A stretch of DNA of 64,000 nucleotides. It comes from an uncultured Pelagibacteraceae bacterium. GTDB taxonomy: Bacteria > Pseudomonadota > Alphaproteobacteria > Pelagibacterales > Pelagibacteraceae. Shown in pieces: positions 58,773-64,000 of this stretch. Every line of letters starts with the position of its first letter. Within the stretch, counting starts at the first letter, position 1. The DNA is taken from positions 38,219 through 102,218 of the forward strand of contig CABYPZ010000003.1 of NCBI GenBank assembly GCA_902521005.1, in the 5' to 3' direction. Under the pieces are notes generated by a model. It saw only the letters and a program-made list of their open reading frames with translations. It was not told the DNA's origin and searched no databases. The position numbers and the translations under genes were made by a program.

Positions 58773-59933
58773 AATTTTTTTTGTCTCTTTCTTAATAAGT
58801 TCAACAGATGGTTGATCAAAAGGATTCACTTTAAGCGCTGTACCTAATAATATTGTCTCTAAAATAAAAAAACTGAACAATTCACCTAGTGTTTCTTCAC
58901 TTCTATCCTTAATTTCAAAACTTCTAAAAGGTAATTTTTCTTTTTTAAATACTATTTCTGTGGCTTTTTTTTGTGCTCTAATTATCTCAGTAAAAGATTT
59001 ATTATTTAAATATTTTAATGCATTTAAAGTTTTATTTAATTTAAATGTTTCAGTTTTTTTTTCGTTAACGCTAAAAAAAGTATAAAAATTATTTTTTGGT
59101 CCATCTAGATATAATTGCATTAGACTATGATTATCCTTTGGCATCGTTGAAATAATTGGAAGAATACCTTTCGATTTTTTTCCAAGGCTTTCGGCTACTA
59201 ATTGTTGATACCATTTAAACAAATTATCTGAATTTTCATCATAATTTAATATAATAGAGTTAAATTTTTTTTGTTTTACCAAAGTTAGTATTGAATTAAC
59301 ATTTGTGATTAAATTGCTGACAAAATTTTTACTTTTAACAAGTTTGTTAAATCTTTTAAATTTTTTTTCTTTGAAACCCATTAATTCAGCAGGCAACATT
59401 CCTACTTCTGATAAAACAGAATATCTACCACCTACATAATTTTTATGTTCTATTACTTCTGATTTTAATTCATTTGCCAATTTGAAAAGGTTGCTACTTT
59501 TATTCTCAGTTATAAATACATTTTTATTTTTATTTTTATTTATTAGTAAACTGGAATTTGATATTGTTTCAAGAGTATTTCCTGATTTTGAAATAATTAT
59601 ATTGCAAGCTTTTTTATTTTTTTCATTTTTACTTAAAATTGGTTTTAAGTTATTAATAAAAATAAACTTTTTTTTTGTTTTATTCTGCAAAAATTGGTAA
59701 ATAGCCTCCACACCTAAAGTAGATCCACCCATTCCAATTAATCTAAAAATTGAATATCGATTTAATCTTTTTATAATTTTTTTATTAAAACTATATTTAT
59801 AGTTTGAAGAAAGAGTTTTTAATATAGGAAATTTCGATAATAGATTGTTTGGTTGAAAAAAACTTCTTGATAAAGATATTTTATTTTTTTTAATTATTTG
59901 AAAATTAGTAAATTTAATTCTAGAGGTGAGCAT
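58764..59933 (-). CDS. pgi: Glucose-6-phosphate isomerase, short form
   Basis: Interconverts glucose-6-phosphate and fructose-6-phosphate. The 389-residue protein keeps the SIS motifs: GMGGSTLGVEAIY, IISKSGNTLETIS, GGRYSVLSEVGMLPAELMG, QLVAESLGKKSKGILPI and the C-terminal NPFDQPSVELIKKETKKIL. It is much shorter than E. coli Pgi (~550) and shorter than Bacillus-type enzymes (~450); reductions appear spread over the surface. Related bifunctional isomerases exist, but these motifs fit Pgi. Its start is 1 bp from the BamF-like gene. Confidence 0.88.
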   Translation of the reverse strand: MLTSRIKFTNFQIIKKNKISLSRSFFQPNNLLSKFPILKTLSSNYKYSFNKKIIKRLNRYSIFRLIGMGGSTLGVEAIYQFLQNKTKKKFIFINNLKPILSKNEKNKKACNIIISKSGNTLETISNSSLLINKNKNKNVFITENKSSNLFKLANELKSEVIEHKNYVGGRYSVLSEVGMLPAELMGFKEKKFKRFNKLVKSKNFVSNLITNVNSILTLVKQKKFNSIILNYDENSDNLFKWYQQLVAESLGKKSKGILPIISTMPKDNHSLMQLYLDGPKNNFYTFFSVNEKKTETFKLNKTLNALKYLNNKSFTEIIRAQKKATEIVFKKEKLPFRSFEIKDRSEETLGELFSFFILETILLGTALKVNPFDQPSVELIKKETKKILS

Positions 59934-59934
59934 T

Positions 59935-60252
59935 TTAATTAATTTTTTCTAAAATTAATTCCTCTACTGAGTTAGTTGTCTGAGAGCTAGTATTTTCATC
60001 TACTTTTGTATCAATATCTAAAATGCTTTTTATATCATTATCTTCCTCAGTATCAGTAGATGTCTGTTCTTGATCTACTGGCAAAGGTAATTCTCCATAA
60101 TCAGGAGGCAATTCTAAAGGATTTTTTTTCTCTACTAAAAACTCATCACTTTGCTCAGATCTTTTTTTGCCCTGAAGTGCATCTGTTGCTCCCGTACAAG
60201 AATACAAAAAAGCAGCTGAAATAAATATTAGTATTAATTTTTTAAATTTCAT
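59935..60252 (-). CDS. Small lipoprotein, DUF3035/BamF-like
   Basis: A 105-residue lipoprotein: signal with lipobox FLYSC (Cys19) and a mature acidic protein with a VEKKNPLELPPDYGELPLP segment. That Pro-rich VxxxPLxxPPDY pattern is typical of DUF3035 proteins of alphaproteobacteria, one of which is BamF of the Caulobacter outer-membrane BAM complex. The mature part is Asp/Glu/Ser/Thr rich. Its position next to lspA, the lipoprotein signal peptidase, is common in this group. The link to BAM is inference. Confidence 0.72.
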   Translation of the reverse strand: MKFKKLILIFISAAFLYSCTGATDALQGKKRSEQSDEFLVEKKNPLELPPDYGELPLPVDQEQTSTDTEEDNDIKSILDIDTKVDENTSSQTTNSVEELILEKIN

Positions 60253-60737
60253 TTTACTTTTTTATAATTCATTAATTCAACAAAAATAAGACAAATTATA
60301 CCAATACTTATAAAGATATCAGATACATTAAAAATAAACCAATGATAGCCTCTAAAATTTAAGTCAATAAAGTCTGGAACAGCTGAAAAGTAAAGTCTAT
60401 CAAACAAATTTCCTAATGAGCCACCTAACAGAATAATTAAGAAATATTGTCTTATATCCTCAGATTTATAAATTAGGTAAATTATTATTAAATTTATTAT
60501 AATTATTATTACTGTAATAAAGTTATAAATTAAACTTTGGTCAAAAGAAAATAACCCAAATCCGATACCTGTGTTCCATATTAAATAAAAATTCAGAAAA
60601 GAGTTTATATTAATATCTACCTGACCTACTTCTTCTGCAATATTTAATATATAAATTTTAGATATTCTATCTAATAAAAATATAATTAAAATTATACTAA
60701 AACTTATTAAAAATTTTTTAAATTTTATTTTGTTCAT
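60249..60737 (-). CDS. lspA: Lipoprotein signal peptidase
   Basis: LspA cleaves the signal from diacylated prolipoproteins after Lgt. The 162-residue membrane protein has four helices, the catalytic Asp regions GGSLGNLFDRLYFSAVPDFIDLNF (first Asp about residue 115) and FIFNVSDIFISIGI (second Asp), and an LLDRISKIYI start. It overlaps the BamF-like lipoprotein gene by 4 bp, so enzyme and a likely substrate are encoded together. It lies 3 bp after ileS. Confidence 0.95.
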   Translation of the reverse strand: MNKIKFKKFLISFSIILIIFLLDRISKIYILNIAEEVGQVDININSFLNFYLIWNTGIGFGLFSFDQSLIYNFITVIIIIINLIIIYLIYKSEDIRQYFLIILLGGSLGNLFDRLYFSAVPDFIDLNFRGYHWFIFNVSDIFISIGIICLIFVELMNYKKVK

Positions 60738-60740
60738 TAA

Positions 60741-63470
60741 TTAAGACAAATGACCATGTCTTTCACATTTACCCTTGTTAATTTTCCAACATATAGGACA
60801 TTTATTTCCCTCTGCCTTTAAAGTATTTACTAAGATATCTTCATTATCATTTTCTGTTTCTGAAACATTTGCAATTGAAGTAATACATAGTTCTGCAAAA
60901 TCCGTATCTTTGGCAATCTTAAATAGTTTTTTTCCAAGTTTTAAATCAATGTTGGCTTCAAGACTTGAACCTATAATTTTATTTGCTCTTTTTTCTTCGA
61001 TACTAATATTGCAATTATCTCTTATTTTTTTCAAAGTTGTCCATTTATCATTTAAACTTTTATTTTGCCAATTAGATGGAATTTTTTTGAATTTTTCTAA
61101 ATGAATACTCGTATTATTTTTATTAATTATTGAAAAAATTTCCTCTGTAGTAAAAGATAAAATTGGCGCAAACCATTTTAATAAACAGTCCAAAATAATA
61201 TTTAAAAGTAAAATAGTATTTTTCCTTTTTTCTGAGTCTTTTGTATCGCAGTAAAGCGTATCTTTTCTTATATCAAAGTAGAATGCTGATAGATCAACAG
61301 TACAAAAATTTAATAATTCTTTATATAAATTATGAAAATTATATGTTTTGTAATAATTCAAAAAATTCTCATTTAAATCGAAAATTTTATTTAACATATA
61401 TTGTTCTAACTCAGGTAAATCCTCTGCTTTAACCTCATTTAAATTTATTTGTTTAAATTCATCATTTAAGTTACCTAGTAAATATCTAAAGGTATTTCTA
61501 ATTTTTCTATAAGCTTCAGCGTGTTGTTCCAAAATTGAATAATCAATTCTCAGATCCTCTGCATAGTTTGATGAAGCAACCCAAATTCTTAATATATCCG
61601 CACCATATTTTTTTAAAATATCATCTGGAGATATTATATTTCCTAATGACTTAGACATTTTTAAACCTTTGCCATCTACGACAAATCCATGAGATAAAAT
61701 ATTTTCATATGGTGCCCTACCTCTTGTTCCACATGACTCTAGCAATGAAGAATGAAACCAGCCTCTATGTTGATCAGATCCTTCTAAATACATTGAAGCT
61801 GGCCATTTTAAATCTTTTCTTTTTTCAAGAACGAAAGAATGGGTTGAGCCACTATCAAACCAAACCTCAACAATATCTTTCATTTTATTAAAATCTGATG
61901 CTTTATATTTTTCGCCAAGAAATCTCTGTGGATCATCTGAAAACCAACAGTCTGAGCCTTCTTTTTCATAAATATTAGCAATATTCTCAATAACATCTTG
62001 ATCAATTAGAACTTTGCCATCTTTTTTTGATATAAAAATTGGTAATGGTACACCCCAGACTCTTTGTCTAGAAACACACCAATCAGGTCGAGTTTCTATC
62101 ATCGATTTTAATCTTTCTTTTGCTTTGCTTGGATAAAATGTAGTTTTATTTATTGCATCTAATGCTGTTTTTCTTAGTCCATGACTCTCCATAGATATAA
62201 ACCATTGCAGAGTCGCTCTATGTACTAATGGAGCTTTAGATCTCCAAGAATGAGGATAAGAGTGTTTTAATTTCCCATTTGATAAAAGTTTTTTTTCTAA
62301 TTTTAGTTTTTCAATGACTATTGGGTTTGCTTTAAAAATATGTGTACCTTCAAAAATAGAAATATGTTTTGTATAAACTCCATTATCATCAACTGTTTCT
62401 AATGCTTTAATTCCATTATTTAAGCACAAGTTGAAGTCATCAGGGCCATGACTAGGTGCACAGTGAACTATGCCTGAACCTTGCTCCGTAGTTACAAAAT
62501 TTGCACTTAACATTGGAACGTCATAATCATATCCTAGAGATAAAAAAGGATGAGAGCAAATTGTATTTTTAAATTCTGAACCTTTAAACTCTTTCAATAC
62601 CTTGTGACTATTAATTTTATTCTCTTCTAAAACATTTTTTAATAGGTCTTTTGCCACGATTACTTTTCTATTTTTAAAATCGTTGTCATCATTTATTTGA
62701 ATAACTGCATAGGTTAAAGAATCATTAAATGCTAAAGCTTTATTTGCAGGAATAGTCCAAGGAGTTGTCGTCCAAATTATAATTTCACATTCATTTAAGT
62801 ATTCAATATTTGTTTTTTTAATTGGGAAAGAAACATAAATAGTATCAGAAGTATGATCCATATACTCCACCTCAGCATCTGATAAAGCTGTTTTCTCAAC
62901 TGTTGACCAAAGAACAGGTTTGTAACCTCTGTATAAACTCCCTTCCTTTAAAAACTTTCCTAACTCTCTAACGATTTGAGCCTCAGCATCAAAACTCATA
63001 GTTGAGTAATAGTTATCCCAGTCTCCTATGACTCCTAATCTTTTAAATTGAGTTTTGTGAACATCTATCCACTTTGCCGCAAAATCTCTACACACTTTTC
63101 TAAATTCAGAAATTGGAACGTCATTTTTATTTTTTTTATTCTTTTTATATTGTTCCTCTATTTTCCACTCAATGGGTAATCCATGACAATCCCATCCAGG
63201 AACATACACTGAATCTTTTCCATCCATTTGATGAAATTTGGTAATAAGATCCTTTAAAATTTTATTATAGGCAGTTCCCATGTGTATATTACCATTTGCA
63301 TATGGTGGTCCATCGTGAAGGACAAATTTTTCTTTGCCTTTTCTGCTTTCTCTTAATTGTTTATATAATCCAATTTTTTCCCAATGTTCTACCATTTCTG
63401 GTTCCTTCGACGGAAGGTTGGCCTTCATGGAAAATTTTGTCTTCGGTAAGTTTATGTTTTCTTTACTCAT
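60741..63470 (-). CDS. ileS: Isoleucyl-tRNA synthetase
   Basis: A 909-residue class I synthetase. The HIGH motif is in PPYANGNIHMGTAYNKILKD (about residues 55-74), and KMSKS in GLKMSKSLGNIISP. An editing (CP1) domain lies between, with WTTTPWTIPANKALAF and GSGIVHCAPSHGPDDF. The C-terminal zinc region has CPICWKINKGKCERHG. The length fits the bacterial IleS type. It lies 5 bp after ribF in the usual ribF-ileS-lspA order. Confidence 0.97.
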   Translation of the reverse strand: MSKENINLPKTKFSMKANLPSKEPEMVEHWEKIGLYKQLRESRKGKEKFVLHDGPPYANGNIHMGTAYNKILKDLITKFHQMDGKDSVYVPGWDCHGLPIEWKIEEQYKKNKKNKNDVPISEFRKVCRDFAAKWIDVHKTQFKRLGVIGDWDNYYSTMSFDAEAQIVRELGKFLKEGSLYRGYKPVLWSTVEKTALSDAEVEYMDHTSDTIYVSFPIKKTNIEYLNECEIIIWTTTPWTIPANKALAFNDSLTYAVIQINDDNDFKNRKVIVAKDLLKNVLEENKINSHKVLKEFKGSEFKNTICSHPFLSLGYDYDVPMLSANFVTTEQGSGIVHCAPSHGPDDFNLCLNNGIKALETVDDNGVYTKHISIFEGTHIFKANPIVIEKLKLEKKLLSNGKLKHSYPHSWRSKAPLVHRATLQWFISMESHGLRKTALDAINKTTFYPSKAKERLKSMIETRPDWCVSRQRVWGVPLPIFISKKDGKVLIDQDVIENIANIYEKEGSDCWFSDDPQRFLGEKYKASDFNKMKDIVEVWFDSGSTHSFVLEKRKDLKWPASMYLEGSDQHRGWFHSSLLESCGTRGRAPYENILSHGFVVDGKGLKMSKSLGNIISPDDILKKYGADILRIWVASSNYAEDLRIDYSILEQHAEAYRKIRNTFRYLLGNLNDEFKQINLNEVKAEDLPELEQYMLNKIFDLNENFLNYYKTYNFHNLYKELLNFCTVDLSAFYFDIRKDTLYCDTKDSEKRKNTILLLNIILDCLLKWFAPILSFTTEEIFSIINKNNTSIHLEKFKKIPSNWQNKSLNDKWTTLKKIRDNCNISIEEKRANKIIGSSLEANIDLKLGKKLFKIAKDTDFAELCITSIANVSETENDNEDILVNTLKAEGNKCPICWKINKGKCERHGHLS

Positions 63471-63475
63471 ATAAT

Positions 63476-64000
63476 TTACTTAAATTTTTTTGCAATTTTT
63501 AAGTCCAGCTTTATTTGCTTTTTGAGCTGATCTATATTCTTAAATTTCAATTCTTTTCTAATAAATTTTAAAAATTCAACTCTTAGATTCTTATTATAAA
63601 GATTTCCAGAAAAATTAAATAAATTTACCTCTAAAAGCAATTTTTTTTGATTAAAGGTAGGTCTGTATCCTAAATTTGCTACTCCTCTCAAATACTTTTT
63701 TTTGTTTTTTAGATAAACCCTGACAGCATACACTCCTGGCTTAGCAATAACATAATCCCCTAGATTTATATTACATGTTGGAAAACCAATTGTTCGTCCA
63801 AGTTTTCTTCCGTAGATTACCTTGCCCTCAATAGACCAATTCCTATTTAAAAATTGATTAGCTTTTGTAATTTCACCTTTTTTTATTAATGTTCGAATAA
63901 AAGTAGAAGAAATAACTTTATTTTTTTTCTTTAATGGTTTGGGGTTTATAATTTTATACTTAAATCTATTTTCAAAAGATTTTAGAAGTTTTACATCTCC
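63476..64000 (-). CDS. ribF: Bifunctional riboflavin kinase / FAD synthetase, C-terminal part (5' end beyond window)
   Basis: RibF phosphorylates riboflavin to FMN and adenylates it to FAD. The minus-strand frame is open from 64000 (first codon complete) to a stop at 63476, about 174 residues; the internal Met at 63733 is not the true start. Visible are the end of the adenylyltransferase domain with the ISSTFIR motif and the kinase domain GRKLGRTIGFPTCNINLGD...GVYAVRVYL...GVANLGYRPTF. FAD and FMN serve the flavoproteins encoded here (crtI, monooxygenase). Confidence 0.93.
   Translation of the reverse strand, partial: GDVKLLKSFENRFKYKIINPKPLKKKNKVISSTFIRTLIKKGEITKANQFLNRNWSIEGKVIYGRKLGRTIGFPTCNINLGDYVIAKPGVYAVRVYLKNKKKYLRGVANLGYRPTFNQKKLLLEVNLFNFSGNLYNKNLRVEFLKFIRKELKFKNIDQLKKQIKLDLKIAKKFK

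Noticed and set aside
1..64000. CRISPR arrays, rRNA genes, riboswitches, prophage
   Set aside because: No regularly spaced repeats, rRNA segments, recognised riboswitch cores or phage structural genes were seen; intergenic spaces are mostly too small to hold them.

Overview
The window is a very AT-rich, densely packed bacterial chromosome segment. It reads as an alphaproteobacterium of the SAR11 / Pelagibacter type. The evidence is extreme A/T bias with lysine/isoleucine/asparagine-rich proteins, almost no intergenic DNA, many overlapping genes, classic alphaproteobacterial neighbourhoods (prs-rplY-pth-ychF; mutY-dciA-dsbA-smc; petABC; ribF-ileS-lspA), a CcrM-type GANTC methyltransferase, and a crtI-crtB-crtY-blh retinal pathway. 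Species identity is inferred; no rRNA or other phylogenetic marker was compared.

Layout. 1-5.3 kb: end of uvrC, pgsA, ilvE, and a marR / response regulator / histidine kinase trio. 5.3-11.3 kb: lgt, a MidA-type methyltransferase, pgeF, prs, rplY, pth, ychF. 11.3-13.8 kb: cytochrome bc1 (petABC, minus strand). 13.9-25.3 kb: housekeeping and DNA maintenance genes (trmL, hemF, greA, a CCA-adding-type enzyme, tRNA-Gln, ispE, a TPR protein, a family-4-like uracil-DNA glycosylase, a 44-residue membrane ORF, rnhB, ccrM, a flavin monooxygenase, mutY, dciA-like, a DsbA-like protein). 25.4-30.1 kb: a short smc, then the ATP synthase Fo genes. 30.1-36.8 kb: crtI-crtB-crtY-blh-ispH-thrB-rnhA. 36.8-38.6 kb: a small accessory segment with an HNH nuclease and a lysine-tailed membrane protein, lying between direct repeats. 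38.6-47.1 kb: peroxiredoxin, thrC, and the aa3-type cytochrome c oxidase locus with ctaB, an extra subunit III-like gene and a SCO protein. 47-50.6 kb: rsmE, a haloacid dehalogenase, DoxX, pirin and a quinone reductase. 50.6-56.7 kb: ubiA and a lipid A/Kdo block (msbA-like, waaA, lpxK, lpxL-like). 56.7-64 kb: purD, rsmD, a short pgi, a BamF-like lipoprotein, lspA, ileS and the end of ribF.

How the genes fit together. Much of the window is membrane energetics: bc1 complex, cytochrome oxidase with heme O synthase and SCO, ATP synthase Fo, and retinal synthesis that would serve a rhodopsin encoded elsewhere. ispE and ispH supply isoprenoid precursors used by crtB, ubiA and ctaB. No stretch over about 300 bases lacks a gene.

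Most unusual points: (1) the 1.8-kb HNH cassette bounded by a perfect 19-bp direct repeat that can fold into a GCAA-tetraloop hairpin; it holds the only roomy convergent junction in a window where every other convergent pair overlaps or nearly touches; (2) an SMC of 798 residues with no recognisable hinge; (3) retinal-synthesis genes directly behind the ATP synthase Fo genes; (4) four GANTC sites within 77 bp just upstream of ccrM; (5) a perfect 17-bp palindrome between divergent cytochrome oxidase genes.
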